In this document: piece by piece, positions 1 to 8,980 of the stretch
Position numbering within the stretch: the first letter of the stretch is position 1
Layout of the letters: each line of letters starts with the position of its first letter
Assembly: GCF_900187225.1 (NCBI RefSeq)
Contig: NZ_LT906436.1
Coordinates: 992,001 to 1,056,000 of the forward strand
Length of the DNA stretch: 64,000 bases
Reading direction: 5' to 3'
DNA from: Listeria monocytogenes
GTDB taxonomy: Bacteria > Bacillota > Bacilli > Lactobacillales > Listeriaceae
Position numbers and translations under genes: made by a program
Notes under the pieces: generated by a model
Told to the model about the DNA's origin: nothing
Databases searched by the model: none
Seen by the model: the letters and a program-made list of their open reading frames with translations, nothing else

Positions 1-72
1 TATATCGAAAAACAACCATCACTGGAAGAAATTTTCTTAGCAATTATTAATGGGAAGGAGGAAGTAAAATGA
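1..72 (+). CDS. ABC transporter ATP-binding protein, C-terminal fragment (5' end outside window)
   Basis: An open frame runs from base 1 to a TGA at 70-72 and encodes the last 23 residues of a protein ending PSLEEIFLAIINGKEEVK. The PSLEEIFL pattern is typical of the extreme C-terminus of drug-type (DrrA/CcmA-like) ABC ATPases. The stop overlaps the ATG of the next gene by four bases (ATGA), which indicates translational coupling with the permease. The catalytic part lies upstream of the window, so the assignment rests on this tail and on the neighbour. Confidence 0.75.
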   Translation, partial: YIEKQPSLEEIFLAIINGKEEVK

Positions 73-821
73 AAGCAATTCGTGATACAAGTATATTATT
101 TGGTCGCTCCATGCGTCATATTATGCGTAGTCCTGATACGATTATTACTGTTGCTATTATTCCAATTATGATTATGTTGATGTTTGTATATGTGCTTGGA
201 GGTGCAATTCAAACAGGGACAGACAATTACGTAGATTACTTGTTGCCGGGTATTATTTTGATGGCAATTGCAAGTGGAATAGCCTATACGGCGGTACGAT
301 TATTTACAGATGTACAAAAAGGATTATTTCAACGATTTCATTCTATGCCAATTAGTCGTTCTTCCGTTTTGTGGGGACATGTTTTAACTTCTTTAGTATC
401 TAATGCTATTTCTATTGTACTCATTATTCTAGTTGCGCTTTTGATTGGTTTTCGTTCATCAGCAGGGATAGTGGAATGGCTTGCTGTAGCTGGTATTTTG
501 CTTTTGTTCACATTAGCGCTCACATGGGTTGCTGTGATTCCTGGTTTAACTGCCAAATCAGTAGATGGAGCAAGCGCATTTTCTTATCCGCTCATATTTT
601 TACCATTCATCAGTTCTGCTTTTGTTCCGACGGATACGATGCCAACCGCAATACGAGTTTTTGCAGAAAATCAGCCCGTGACAGCTATTGTTAATACGAT
701 ACGTGCATTGCTGTATTCAGAACCAATCGGGAATGATATCTGGATTGCACTTGCATGGTGTGTTGGAATTACCGTTGTTGCCTATGTTTTTGCAGTAACT
801 ATTTATAAAAAAATGGTATAA
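69..821 (+). CDS. ABC-2 type drug exporter permease
   Basis: A 250-residue integral membrane protein with about six hydrophobic segments and the ABC-2 / DrrB-like layout: a short cytoplasmic N-terminus, a first membrane span around residues 25-45, and a C-terminal span ending AVTIYKKMV. It should form the membrane channel of an exporter driven by the ATPase whose end lies at 1-72, with which it overlaps by four bases. The Shine-Dalgarno GGAGGA sits at 57-62. A strong hairpin terminator follows directly. The substrate (drug, lipid or peptide) cannot be told from the sequence. Confidence 0.85.
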   Translation: MKAIRDTSILFGRSMRHIMRSPDTIITVAIIPIMIMLMFVYVLGGAIQTGTDNYVDYLLPGIILMAIASGIAYTAVRLFTDVQKGLFQRFHSMPISRSSVLWGHVLTSLVSNAISIVLIILVALLIGFRSSAGIVEWLAVAGILLLFTLALTWVAVIPGLTAKSVDGASAFSYPLIFLPFISSAFVPTDTMPTAIRVFAENQPVTAIVNTIRALLYSEPIGNDIWIALAWCVGITVVAYVFAVTIYKKMV

Positions 822-825
822 AATA

Positions 826-856
826 AAAAGTTTGGCTCCGTGGAGCCAAACTTTTT
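826..856. terminator. Bidirectional Rho-independent terminator
   Basis: The arms AAAAGTTTGGCTCC and GGAGCCAAACTTTT form a hairpin with A-rich and T-rich flanks on both sides. It serves the ABC permease on the plus strand and the convergent MFS gene on the minus strand, whose stop codon lies in the 3' flank at 855-857. Confidence 0.9.
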
Positions 857-2330
857 ATTTTTCACCGGAAATATGTTTTTTCGGTAAGATAAAATGAATA
901 AAATAACTAACGATACAGCAAGCAAACATTACCCAGAAAACCGTATGAAGCCCGCTATATAAAATATCTCGAAGTGGATCAACAAGGTCTGTACTAACGT
1001 TACCCGAAGTTTGTGGGCTAATTAATTGGTTTAAATTACTGCGATTCACTTCACTGCCAGCTGCGGCGCGGAACTCGCTTGTAAGGACTGAGTTGAAGAT
1101 AGTTCCAAATACAGCCACACCGATTGTTTGACCAACTGTTCTAAAAAGTGTATTAGAAGCAGTAGCAATACCAGTTTGGAATCGCGGTACAGCATCTTGA
1201 ACAGTGACTGTTGTCGTGGTAAAAATTATCCCAAAACCAAATCCCATAAATGCACTATTTAAATAGAAGAAGATGTCATTTGTGGAAGCGGGGAATAAGG
1301 CTAAAATTAATCCACTTGCCGCCGTAATTAAAACGCCAATGCCAACCGTATGCCGATTTCCAAGCGTCATTAAAAGTTTGCCGCCGATAAATGAACCAAT
1401 TATCCATGTAACCGAAAGCGGTGCAAGCATAAATCCAGCAATCGTAGCCCCGTGCCCAAGCATTCCTTGTGCCCACATTGGAATATACACGTTAATCCCA
1501 ATTAGGAAGGCACTAATCAAGAAACCAATTAAGTTCCCAATTAACACCACTGGATTTTTAAATAATACAAATGGCATAATCGGATCTTTTGCACGTTTTT
1601 CGACAAAATAAAAAGCAATAAATAACACAATCGAAACGGCAAAAAGAATAACGACGAGCGGTTCTGTCCAGTTGAGCGATTCCCCGGCTCGCTGTAACGC
1701 AAATAATAAACCAAGTAGTGCCACGGTAAAGAGCGAGGCACCTAAATAGTCAATCGGTAATTTCACATGTTCCACTTTTTCGCGTAAATAAAGCAAAATA
1801 AGTAGGATTGTCAAAATGCCGATTGGGACATTGATAAAGAAAATCCAATGCCATGAAAGTTGGTCTACTAAAAAACCTCCAACAAGTGGTCCAAATACAC
1901 CAGCGATACCCCAAGCGGAACCCATGAAGCCAAGTACTTTTGCTCGTTTTTCAAATGGATACACGTCTGCGATAATCGTCATAGTAGATGGTAAAATCCC
2001 ACCTGCTCCAATACCTTGGATCGCGCGAAAAATAATTAATTGTTCCATATTTTGTGCAAATCCACAAAGTGATGAACCAATAATAAAAATAATTGTCGCA
2101 ATCACAAAAATATTTTTTCGTCCATACAAATCAGACAGTTTTCCGTAAATCGGAACCGTCACTGCTGATGTTAGCAAATAAACAGAAAAAATCCAGTTCA
2201 TTAACTCTATGCCGTCCAACTGACTTACAATCGTTGGCATCGCAGTACTCACGATGGTACCCTCAATAGCTGCCATAAATGTTGCGACAAATACGGCGAT
2301 GGTAACGGCTTTTACTTTTGTTTGTTCCAA
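855..2330 (-). CDS. MFS multidrug efflux transporter, DHA2 (14-TMS) family
   Basis: A proton-driven drug exporter of about 491 residues with 14 predicted membrane segments. The major-facilitator motif A appears as GKLSDLYGRKN in the loop between helices 2 and 3, and the DHA2 antiporter motif C region as GSAWGIAGVFGPLVGG. I place the start at a TTG (2328-2330) because an AGGGAGGG ribosome site lies just upstream and the family motif LEQTKVKAVTIAVFVATFM begins there. The frame is open for another 95 codons upstream, but those residues do not look like this family. It is convergent with the ABC permease and divergent from the peptidase gene. Confidence 0.88.
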   Translation of the reverse strand: MEQTKVKAVTIAVFVATFMAAIEGTIVSTAMPTIVSQLDGIELMNWIFSVYLLTSAVTVPIYGKLSDLYGRKNIFVIATIIFIIGSSLCGFAQNMEQLIIFRAIQGIGAGGILPSTMTIIADVYPFEKRAKVLGFMGSAWGIAGVFGPLVGGFLVDQLSWHWIFFINVPIGILTILLILLYLREKVEHVKLPIDYLGASLFTVALLGLLFALQRAGESLNWTEPLVVILFAVSIVLFIAFYFVEKRAKDPIMPFVLFKNPVVLIGNLIGFLISAFLIGINVYIPMWAQGMLGHGATIAGFMLAPLSVTWIIGSFIGGKLLMTLGNRHTVGIGVLITAASGLILALFPASTNDIFFYLNSAFMGFGFGIIFTTTTVTVQDAVPRFQTGIATASNTLFRTVGQTIGVAVFGTIFNSVLTSEFRAAAGSEVNRSNLNQLISPQTSGNVSTDLVDPLRDILYSGLHTVFWVMFACCIVSYFIHFILPKKHISGEK

Positions 2331-2357
2331 AAAATTCCCTCCCTTTTCGTCTACCGA

Positions 2358-2366
2358 ATTATAGCA
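2358..2366 (-). promoter_or_regulatory. Extended -10 promoter for the DHA2 efflux gene
   Basis: On the minus strand TGC-TATAAT (an extended -10 element) lies about 30 bases upstream of the TTG start. No good -35 is visible, which is usual for extended -10 promoters. The motif match is direct and the promoter role is inferred. Confidence 0.5.
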
Positions 2367-2469
2367 TATAAAAGGACTAATTTGGGAAAAAGTTAATCCT
2401 AAGAAATGCGCACATTCAAGATAAGCGCTATAATATAATAGAAGAAAGCGAACTAAAGGAGGAATTTTT

Positions 2470-3522
2470 TTGTCATACGAACCAAATACAAAGGAAACCA
2501 TGCAAAAAATTAAAGAATTAACATCTATCCCAAGCCCAACAGGCAACACAGGGAAAATCATCGAAAAACTGGCAAAAGATTTAGATGCTTCAAAAATCCC
2601 ATACCGCTTAAACAATAAAGGCGGATTAATTGTAACGCTTCCTGGGAAAGACGAAACGAAACATCGTATGCTAACCGCCCATGTGGATACGCTTGGAGCA
2701 ATGGTTAAAGAAATTAAAGCAGACGGACGATTACTTTTAACGTTAATTGGCGGCTATCGTTTTAATGCAATTGAAGGCGAATATTGTACCATTGAGACAA
2801 GCGCTGGAGATTTGTATAGTGGAACTATCTTGATGCACCAAACTTCTGTCCATGTGTATAAAGATGCAGGGACTGCTGAGCGTAATGACAAAAATATGGA
2901 AGTTCGCTTAGATGTAAAAGCATTAGATGCAGACAAAGTTCGTGCTCTTGGAATAGAAGTAGGCGATTTCGTTTCCTTTGATCCGCGCGTGCAAATTATT
3001 AATGATGAATATATTAAATCTCGACATTTGGATGATAAAGCAAGTGTCGCGATTTTATTACAACTAATCAATCATATTCACGAAAACAACCTGGAGCTTC
3101 CTCATACAACCCATTTCCTAATCTCTAATAATGAAGAAATTGGCTATGGTGGTAATTCTAATATTCCGGCTGAAACAGTGGAATATTTAGCTGTCGACAT
3201 GGGGGCGCTTGGTGATGGTCAAACGTCTGATGAATACACTGTTTCTATTTGTGCAAAAGACGGAAGTGGCCCATATCACCTTGGTTTGCGCAAACATTTA
3301 GTGGAGCTTGCTAAAAAGAATAATATTGATTATAAAGTGGATATTTATCCGTTTTATGCATCTGATGCGAGTGCGGCGATTAATGCTGGGAACGATATTA
3401 TCCACGGTTTGATTGGACCAGGAATTGATGCTAGTCATGCATATGAACGCACACACCGCGATTCACTTTATCATACAGAAAAATTAGTTTATGCATATTT
3501 ATTTTCGAATATATTGAAATAG
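2470..3522 (+). CDS. M42 family aminopeptidase / endoglucanase-like metallopeptidase
   Basis: A 350-residue cytosolic metalloaminopeptidase of the M42 (FrvX/YsdC/TET-like) family, often misannotated as endo-1,4-beta-glucanase. Likely dinuclear metal ligands and the catalytic pair are visible: H71 and D73 in AHVDT, the aspartate in LDDKAS near 188, E222-E223 in NNEEIG, D243 in AVDMG, and the histidine in DASHAYERTH near 323. The start is a TTG at 2470 with AAGGAGGA about seven bases upstream. It probably removes N-terminal residues from peptides. The peroxidase gene follows 12 bases downstream, so the two are probably cotranscribed. Confidence 0.88.
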   Translation: MSYEPNTKETMQKIKELTSIPSPTGNTGKIIEKLAKDLDASKIPYRLNNKGGLIVTLPGKDETKHRMLTAHVDTLGAMVKEIKADGRLLLTLIGGYRFNAIEGEYCTIETSAGDLYSGTILMHQTSVHVYKDAGTAERNDKNMEVRLDVKALDADKVRALGIEVGDFVSFDPRVQIINDEYIKSRHLDDKASVAILLQLINHIHENNLELPHTTHFLISNNEEIGYGGNSNIPAETVEYLAVDMGALGDGQTSDEYTVSICAKDGSGPYHLGLRKHLVELAKKNNIDYKVDIYPFYASDASAAINAGNDIIHGLIGPGIDASHAYERTHRDSLYHTEKLVYAYLFSNILK

Positions 3523-3534
3523 GAGGAATTCCAT

Positions 3535-4014
3535 ATGAATGTCCATGATTTTTCTGAAAAAGCAATGAACGGCAAAGAAATAGCTTTAAGTGATTATGAA
3601 GGTAAAGTTTTACTCATAGTGAATACCGCGAGTAAATGTGGCTTAACACCTCAATTAGAAGGTCTTGAAGCAATGTATAAAAAATTGGGTGGAGATAATT
3701 TTGAAATTCTCGGTTTCCCATGTAACCAGTTTTTACGTCAAGACCCTGGTAGTGATGAGGAAATTTTAGAATTTTGCCAAATGAATTATGGTGTGACTTT
3801 CCAAATGTTTTCCAAAATTAAAGTAAAAGGCAAAGATGCCAGCCCACTTTATAAATATTTAACCGAACAAACTGGTGGTAAAAAAGTAGAATGGAACTTT
3901 GCGAAATTCTTAATTGATGAAAATGGAGAAGTTATTGAACGTTTCCCATCTAAAATGAAACCTGAAGATTTTGAGGATAAAGTGGAAGCACTTGTTGCGA
4001 AAGTAAATAATTAA
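3535..4014 (+). CDS. Glutathione peroxidase-like thiol peroxidase (cysteine type)
   Basis: A 159-residue member of the glutathione peroxidase family that reduces hydroperoxides. The peroxidatic residue is cysteine C35 (NTASKCGLTPQ) rather than selenocysteine. The conserved GFPCNQF block (C63, with the Gln of the catalytic tetrad) and the WNFAKFLID tryptophan block are present, and a further cysteine near 83 (LEFCQ) could resolve a disulfide. Bacterial members of this type commonly use thioredoxin as donor, which is family knowledge. AGGAGG precedes the ATG, and the gene ends just before a strong terminator. Confidence 0.93.
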   Translation: MNVHDFSEKAMNGKEIALSDYEGKVLLIVNTASKCGLTPQLEGLEAMYKKLGGDNFEILGFPCNQFLRQDPGSDEEILEFCQMNYGVTFQMFSKIKVKGKDASPLYKYLTEQTGGKKVEWNFAKFLIDENGEVIERFPSKMKPEDFEDKVEALVAKVNN

Positions 4015-4019
4015 GGGAG

Positions 4020-4056
4020 ACTCGGTAATGTCATTGCGGCACTACCGAGTTTTTTT
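4020..4056 (+). terminator. Rho-independent terminator after the peroxidase gene
   Basis: The arms ACTCGGTA (4020-4027) and TACCGAGT (4043-4050) are followed by a run of seven T. Confidence 0.92.
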
Positions 4057-4096
4057 GCATCTTAGTTAGTTAAAAATGCATGTTACTGAAATCAGC

Positions 4097-4124
4097 TTGT
4101 AGTTTTTGACGTGACGTTTATAAT
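4097..4124 (+). promoter_or_regulatory. SigA-type promoter of the LytTR operon
   Basis: TTGTAG (4097-4102) and TATAAT (4119-4124) are separated by 16 bases, about 24 bases upstream of the start codon. The spacer contains a short direct repeat TGACGTGACGT (4107-4117) that could be a LytTR-type binding site for autoregulation. That role is inference. Confidence 0.6.
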
Positions 4125-4147
4125 AAAAGAAAAAGGGAGGCAACCAG

Positions 4148-4603
4148 ATGAAATTCCATGTGAAGCAAAATAATAATTTAGCAGTTGGTGAAGTGGATGT
4201 GTATTGCCATCCCGATAATTTAGAAGAAGTAACGAACATCGTAATGGGAATAGATGAGCCAACAGAAAAAATCTCTGTCAAAAAGGACGGCGCCACTTAT
4301 TTACTAGAACCAAAAGCCATTTTATATTTTGAGGCAGTCGAAAGTAAGATTTTTGTTTATACGGAAAAAGAAATCTATGAAATCCATTGGAAATTATATG
4401 AACTGGAAGAAAAATTCAAAGATAGTTCTTTTTTCAGATGTTCGAAATCAATGATTTTAAATATCGAATGGATTGAAAAAATTGCTCCGGGTTTTCACGG
4501 GAAATTTGAAGCGAAACTTTTTAATCGGGAAAAAGTGATTATATCTCGGCAATACGCGAAGGTCTTAAAGCAAAAATTAAACATGGGAGGTAAGCGGAAA
4601 TGA
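4148..4603 (+). CDS. LytTR-domain transcriptional regulator
   Basis: A 151-residue protein with a C-terminal LytTR DNA-binding domain (about residues 50-145, with ILYFEAVESKIFVYT, FFRCSKSMILNI and VIISRQYAKVLKQKL). It has no receiver domain, so it is a stand-alone one-component member. The first gene of a four-gene operon, it overlaps the DUF3021 gene by four bases. In many Firmicutes such LytTR plus small membrane protein pairs work as regulator and membrane inhibitor, which suggests that the next gene controls this one. Confidence 0.9.
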   Translation: MKFHVKQNNNLAVGEVDVYCHPDNLEEVTNIVMGIDEPTEKISVKKDGATYLLEPKAILYFEAVESKIFVYTEKEIYEIHWKLYELEEKFKDSSFFRCSKSMILNIEWIEKIAPGFHGKFEAKLFNREKVIISRQYAKVLKQKLNMGGKRK

Positions 4604-5028
4604 GTACTAAACTAATTCAATTTATACAATCAGCATGCATTATTTTTTCTGCCTCTATTATCACGATGATCTGCTCTTACATCGCAACTGGAGAATCAGA
4701 AACGGTCGCAATCCGGGATATTTTTATTATGCTTGGTTTTAGCATTGTGACAACGTTCATTCAACAATTATTTTTTAATAATTCAGTGAAAACGAAACTT
4801 GCTTTTTATAGTCGTTTGATTGCTTTTTTCCTCTTTATTGGCGCAGCGATTTTAGGGCTTGGGTGGTTGCTGGATTGGTATCATAACATAGCTGGGTTTA
4901 TGATTATTTTTGGCTTTATTTGTGTGACTTTCCTTGTGATGCATATTTTCTTCAGCTTCCGTGATGTGAAATTCAGTAATGAAATTAATCAAAAACTAGC
5001 AGAAATGCGAGAAAGGGAGACAAAATGA
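4600..5028 (+). CDS. DUF3021 membrane protein, probable partner of the LytTR regulator
   Basis: A 142-residue protein with four hydrophobic helices (roughly residues 8-30, 40-60, 70-92 and 98-120) and a charged cytoplasmic tail, the layout of DUF3021 proteins. These almost always sit next to LytTR regulators and are proposed to hold the regulator at the membrane. It overlaps its neighbours by four bases on each side (ATGA junctions), so the four-gene set is translated as a unit. Confidence 0.85.
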   Translation: MSTKLIQFIQSACIIFSASIITMICSYIATGESETVAIRDIFIMLGFSIVTTFIQQLFFNNSVKTKLAFYSRLIAFFLFIGAAILGLGWLLDWYHNIAGFMIIFGFICVTFLVMHIFFSFRDVKFSNEINQKLAEMRERETK

Positions 5029-5936
5029 TAAAATTGACCAATGTAGTTAAAAAATTTGGCAAAATCGAGGCAGTCAAAGGGATTAATTTAGAAGTTGAAA
5101 AAGGCTCGTTATTTGCTTTTCTAGGCGAGAATGGTGCGGGTAAATCGACTACGCTTAGCATGATTTGTACAGAAAGCGAACCTACTTCAGGAGAAATTTA
5201 TATTGATGATGAAAAATTGACATTTAAAAATCGTACATTATTTAGACAAAAGCTAGGCGTAGTTTTCCAAGAAAATGTGTTGGATGACTTACTGACGGTG
5301 CGCGAAAATTTATATAATCGCGCAAGTTTATACGGGAAAACAAAAGCAGAAATTACGGAACGATTAGCGCTAGTTTCTTCTATTATGGGGATTGAGGATA
5401 TTTTAAATCGTCGCTTTGAAAAATTGTCTGGTGGTCAAAAGCGTCGCGCGGAAATTGCTAGGGCAATTATGCATGATCCAGAAATTTTGCTGCTAGATGA
5501 GCCAACGACCGGGCTAGATCCAAAAACAAGAGTGAGTGTATGGAAAATTATTGATTATTTGCGAGAAGAATTAGGAATGACGGTGTTTTTGACGACACAT
5601 TATTTAGAAGAAGCTAAAGATGCGGATCAGTTAGCTGTAATCCATAAGGGGAAAATCATCGCGCAAGGTACACCAACAAACATTAGAAGCCGTTTTTCTG
5701 TAGATAAAATTTTCTTTTACGATGCGAAGGTAGCAGAACTTCAAAAAATAATGAAAAAAGCAAATTTACCATTTAAAGTTTCTAAAGCAACGATGCGTGT
5801 GGATGTGATAAATCAAGATGTCGAAATATTGGCTATTTTAAATCAAGCAGCGGGACTTTATGGTTCTTTTGAAGTGATTAAAGGGAACTTAGATGATGCT
5901 TTTATTTCGATGATTAAGGAGGAGTCCGATGATTAG
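5025..5936 (+). CDS. ABC transporter ATP-binding protein
   Basis: A 303-residue drug-type ABC ATPase. Walker A is GENGAGKST near residue 37, the signature is LSGGQKRRAEIARA near 137, Walker B is ILLLDEPTTGLDP, and the switch histidine is in TTHYLEEA. The C-terminal 90 residues are the accessory region seen in DrrA/CcmA-like exporters. It pairs with the permease that follows, with an eight-base gene overlap. It probably exports a hydrophobic compound under LytTR control. The substrate is unknown. Confidence 0.92.
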   Translation: MIKLTNVVKKFGKIEAVKGINLEVEKGSLFAFLGENGAGKSTTLSMICTESEPTSGEIYIDDEKLTFKNRTLFRQKLGVVFQENVLDDLLTVRENLYNRASLYGKTKAEITERLALVSSIMGIEDILNRRFEKLSGGQKRRAEIARAIMHDPEILLLDEPTTGLDPKTRVSVWKIIDYLREELGMTVFLTTHYLEEAKDADQLAVIHKGKIIAQGTPTNIRSRFSVDKIFFYDAKVAELQKIMKKANLPFKVSKATMRVDVINQDVEILAILNQAAGLYGSFEVIKGNLDDAFISMIKEESDD

Positions 5937-6783
5937 TCGTAATTTAAAAATCTATTTTCGTGATAGAACTGCTGTATTTATGTCATTACTTACTGTTTTA
6001 ATTATTATTGGACTGTATGCGATTTTTTTAGGAAATAATATGGAAGAGATGTTCAAACAGGCTTCTGGAAAAACGGTAGGCATACAAGAATTAGTGAATA
6101 CGTGGGTGATAGCAGGGATTTTATCCATTACACCTGTAACGGTATCGTTGGCCGTTTTTTCTTTGAAAGTGCATGATGAAGAATTAAGTATTGCGAGAAG
6201 CTTTGCGATAACACCTGCTTCCAGAGGGCGTATTGTTATTAGTTATATTGTTAGTGGACTAGTTGCTTCTTTCTTGTTGTCTGTCATAACACTTTTTGTT
6301 GGGGAAATGTATATTTGGTTGACTGGCGGAGAATTTTTACCGTTTGAGAGCTGGATTCGTTTAATTGGGATTATTTTAATTAATGTTTTATGTTGTAGCA
6401 GTATTATGTTCTTTATCGCCAGTTTGGTGAAAAAAGCGAGTGCCTTTAGTTCCGTTTCGACGATTGTTGGGACTGTTATTGGTTTTATTGCCGGGATTTA
6501 TTTACCAATTGGTTCACTTCCGGCCGCGGTGCAAACAGCGATGAAATGTTTTCCTTTCACATACGGAGCTTCTACTATTCGAGAAATCATGACAAAAGAG
6601 CCTTTGAAAGAAGTTTTCGCGGGGAATACAGGTGCGATGGATGCGACAAAAGAAATGATTGGAATTACGATTTATTGGGGCGATAAAACAGTTACAACAG
6701 GGCTTAGTTTACTTATTTTAAGTGCCTTTGCAGTCGTGTTTGGTGTGTTATCTGTCATCCTCATGAAACGACAAACAAAATAA
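5929..6783 (+). CDS. ABC-2 type permease
   Basis: A 284-residue membrane protein with a first span near residues 15-35, a large extracytoplasmic loop and five further C-terminal spans. This is the ABC-2 layout of DrrB-type exporters. AAGGAGGA lies just before the ATG, inside the ATPase gene. It is the last gene of the LytTR operon. No clear terminator follows; prfC has its own promoter about 40 bases downstream. Confidence 0.88.
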   Translation: MISRNLKIYFRDRTAVFMSLLTVLIIIGLYAIFLGNNMEEMFKQASGKTVGIQELVNTWVIAGILSITPVTVSLAVFSLKVHDEELSIARSFAITPASRGRIVISYIVSGLVASFLLSVITLFVGEMYIWLTGGEFLPFESWIRLIGIILINVLCCSSIMFFIASLVKKASAFSSVSTIVGTVIGFIAGIYLPIGSLPAAVQTAMKCFPFTYGASTIREIMTKEPLKEVFAGNTGAMDATKEMIGITIYWGDKTVTTGLSLLILSAFAVVFGVLSVILMKRQTK

Positions 6784-6820
6784 TTTTTGAATAAAAAAAC
6801 AGCCGAAATTCTCCTAGTTA

Positions 6821-6829
6821 TGCTATACT
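6821..6829 (+). promoter_or_regulatory. Extended -10 promoter of prfC
   Basis: TGC-TATACT forms an extended -10 element 36 bases upstream of the prfC start. No convincing -35 is seen. Confidence 0.55.
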
Positions 6830-6864
6830 AATGGAATGTGAATGAATCTAGGAGGAAAATAACA

Positions 6865-8433
6865 ATGAGTCAAGATTTGCAAAAAGAAGTTGCTTCACGC
6901 AAAACGTTTGCGATTATTTCTCACCCGGATGCTGGGAAAACGACGATTACTGAGCAATTATTATTATTCGGTGGCGTTATCCGTTCAGCTGGGACTGTAA
7001 AGGGAAAGAAATCTGGAAAGTTTGCGACAAGTGACTGGATGGAAATTGAAAAACAACGTGGTATCTCGGTAACGAGTTCTGTGATGCAGTTTGATTATAA
7101 TGGTTCAAGAATTAATATTTTGGATACACCGGGTCACTCGGATTTCAGTGAAGATACGTACCGGACATTGATGGCAGTGGATAGCGCGGTCATGGTTATC
7201 GATGCTGCGAAAGGGATTGAAGCTCAAACACTAAAACTATTCAAAGTTTGTCGAATGCGCGGAATTCCTATTTTTACTTTTATTAACAAAATGGACCGTC
7301 AAGGGAAAATGCCACTGGAATTGCTTGCTGAACTAGAAGAAGTTCTTGGCATTGAATCGTATCCAATGAACTGGCCGATTGGGATGGGTAAAGAGCTTGC
7401 TGGGCTTTATGACCGTTACCACCGTGTGATTGAGCAATATCGTTCTGAGGAAGATGAGCGTTTCTTACCACTTGGTGAAGATGGCGATTTGAAGGAAGCG
7501 CACGCTATTCAAAAATCACTTTATTACGATCAAGCTCTGGAAGAAATTATGTTACTTGATGAGGCTGGGAATGACTTTAGTCGCGAACGTATTATTGCGG
7601 GTGAACAAACACCAGTATTTTTCGGTAGTGCCTTAACAAACTTTGGTGTAGAAACTTTCTTGCGCACATTTGTTGATTTTGCGCCTGCTCCTTCTAGCCA
7701 TGAATCGAATGAAGGTGTGATTGAAGCAGATAATCCAAAGTTTTCTGGTTTTATTTTCAAAATCCAAGCCAATATGAATCCTGCTCATCGTGATCGGATT
7801 GCCTTTATTCGAATCTGTTCAGGTGAATTCGAACGTGGCATGAATGTTACGTTAACGCGAACAGGGAAAAGTATGAAGCTCGCTAACTCAACGCAGTTTA
7901 TGGCGGATGACCGGGAAACTGTTAATCGTGCGGTAGCTGGTGATATTATCGGTTTGTACGACACGGGTAATTACCAAATTGGCGATACGATTACTAATGG
8001 AAGTAAAAAACTCGAATTTGAAAAACTTCCGCAGTTTACCCCAGAATTATTTATGCGTGTTTATGCGAAAAATGTTATGAAACAGAAGCATTTCCATAAA
8101 GGCGTCGAGCAACTTGTTCAAGAAGGTGCGATTCAATTATTTAAAACGTGGCGCACGGAAGAATACATTATTGGGGCTGTTGGTCAGTTGCAATTTGAAG
8201 TATTCGAACACAGAATGCGCGGCGAATATAATTCAGAAATTCGGATGGAACCAATCGGCAAAAAAATCGCTCGTTGGGTCAAAGAAGAAGATGCGGATGA
8301 AAAACTATCCACAGCTCGAAGCATGCTCGTAAAAGACCGCTTCGACCAACCGTTATTCTTATTCGAAAATGAATTCGCGATTAATTGGTTTAATGATAAA
8401 AATCCAGATATCGAGTTAACTTCATTACTATAA
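6865..8433 (+). CDS. prfC: Peptide chain release factor 3 (GTPase)
   Basis: RF3 is a translational GTPase that removes RF1/RF2 from the ribosome after termination. The G-motifs are in order: G1 HPDAGKTT (residues 20-27), G3 DTPGHSDF, G4 NKMD and G5 GSALTNFG. Elongation-factor domains 2 and 3 follow, for 522 residues, the normal length. I chose the ATG at 6865 over the in-frame GTG at 6838 because AGGAGGA sits at 6850-6856. The gene is a monocistron bounded by an upstream promoter and a downstream terminator. Confidence 0.97.
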   Translation: MSQDLQKEVASRKTFAIISHPDAGKTTITEQLLLFGGVIRSAGTVKGKKSGKFATSDWMEIEKQRGISVTSSVMQFDYNGSRINILDTPGHSDFSEDTYRTLMAVDSAVMVIDAAKGIEAQTLKLFKVCRMRGIPIFTFINKMDRQGKMPLELLAELEEVLGIESYPMNWPIGMGKELAGLYDRYHRVIEQYRSEEDERFLPLGEDGDLKEAHAIQKSLYYDQALEEIMLLDEAGNDFSRERIIAGEQTPVFFGSALTNFGVETFLRTFVDFAPAPSSHESNEGVIEADNPKFSGFIFKIQANMNPAHRDRIAFIRICSGEFERGMNVTLTRTGKSMKLANSTQFMADDRETVNRAVAGDIIGLYDTGNYQIGDTITNGSKKLEFEKLPQFTPELFMRVYAKNVMKQKHFHKGVEQLVQEGAIQLFKTWRTEEYIIGAVGQLQFEVFEHRMRGEYNSEIRMEPIGKKIARWVKEEDADEKLSTARSMLVKDRFDQPLFLFENEFAINWFNDKNPDIELTSLL

Positions 8434-8439
8434 TAGCTG

Positions 8440-8476
8440 CAACCTATTTGTATTTTCGCAAATAGGTTGTTTTTTT
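8440..8476 (+). terminator. Rho-independent terminator of prfC
   Basis: The arms CAACCTATTTG (8440-8450) and CAAATAGGTTG (8459-8469) form an 11-bp perfect stem with an eight-base loop, followed by seven T. Confidence 0.94.
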
Positions 8477-8477
8477 C

Positions 8478-8522
8478 TTGACAATTTTTTGAAACGCGCT
8501 ATAATTAGTTAGAATTCTAATT
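8478..8522 (+). promoter_or_regulatory. SigA promoter and MarR operator upstream of the marR-like gene
   Basis: TTGACA (8478-8483) and TATAAT (8500-8505) are 16 bases apart. Directly after the -10 lies the inverted repeat AGTTAGAATTCTAATT (8507-8522), whose core TTAGAATTCTAA is a perfect palindrome. It covers the expected transcription start, a classic position for repression. An almost identical repeat precedes the MATE gene, so this is very probably the site of the encoded MarR protein. Confidence 0.8.
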
Positions 8523-8539
8523 AATAAGGAGGAATACTC

Positions 8540-8965
8540 GTGAGAAGAGAGAAGACGATGGATACGTTGATTCGTTCGATTATGATTAAATCCAAACGTA
8601 AAATGGATGCAAAAGTTGCTCAATTTGGGCTGACAACACAACAAGCTAGAGTTCTTGGATTTTTAAATGATAATGCAGCAAATGAAATTATCCAAAAAGA
8701 TCTTCAGCGAATCTTCCAAACACGTGGTGCAAGTATCACTAGCCTCATTCAAGGACTCGAGAAAAAGCAATTAATTTCACGCAAACCAAGCATTCGAGAT
8801 GGCAGAGAAAAAGTGGTCACTTTAACTGAAGAAGGTAAACGAATCGTGGACGAATTTAATGAATCCTTCCCGCGTGAAGATGATAAAGCGAAAAAAATCC
8901 TTTCCGCTGACGAGTATAAAATCTTTATTGATCTACTTAGTAAAATTGATGACAATACGGAATAA
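8540..8965 (+). CDS. MarR family transcriptional regulator
   Basis: A 141-residue winged-helix repressor with the MarR layout: a dimerisation helix at the N-terminus, the recognition region around residues 50-80 (FQTRGASITSLIQGLEKKQLI) and the wing SIRDGREKVVTLTEEGK. The start is a GTG with AAGGAGGA upstream. It probably represses itself and the adjacent MATE pump through the paired AGTTAGA/TCTAACT repeats and is released by a small toxic ligand. The ligand cannot be inferred. Confidence 0.92.
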   Translation: MRREKTMDTLIRSIMIKSKRKMDAKVAQFGLTTQQARVLGFLNDNAANEIIQKDLQRIFQTRGASITSLIQGLEKKQLISRKPSIRDGREKVVTLTEEGKRIVDEFNESFPREDDKAKKILSADEYKIFIDLLSKIDDNTE

Positions 8966-8980
8966 AAAATTTAACTATAT

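Noticed and set aside
2331-2615. N-terminal extension of the DHA2 transporter to a distant ATG
   Set aside because: The extra 95 residues do not resemble the family and overlap the divergent gene; the TTG with AGGGAGGG fits.
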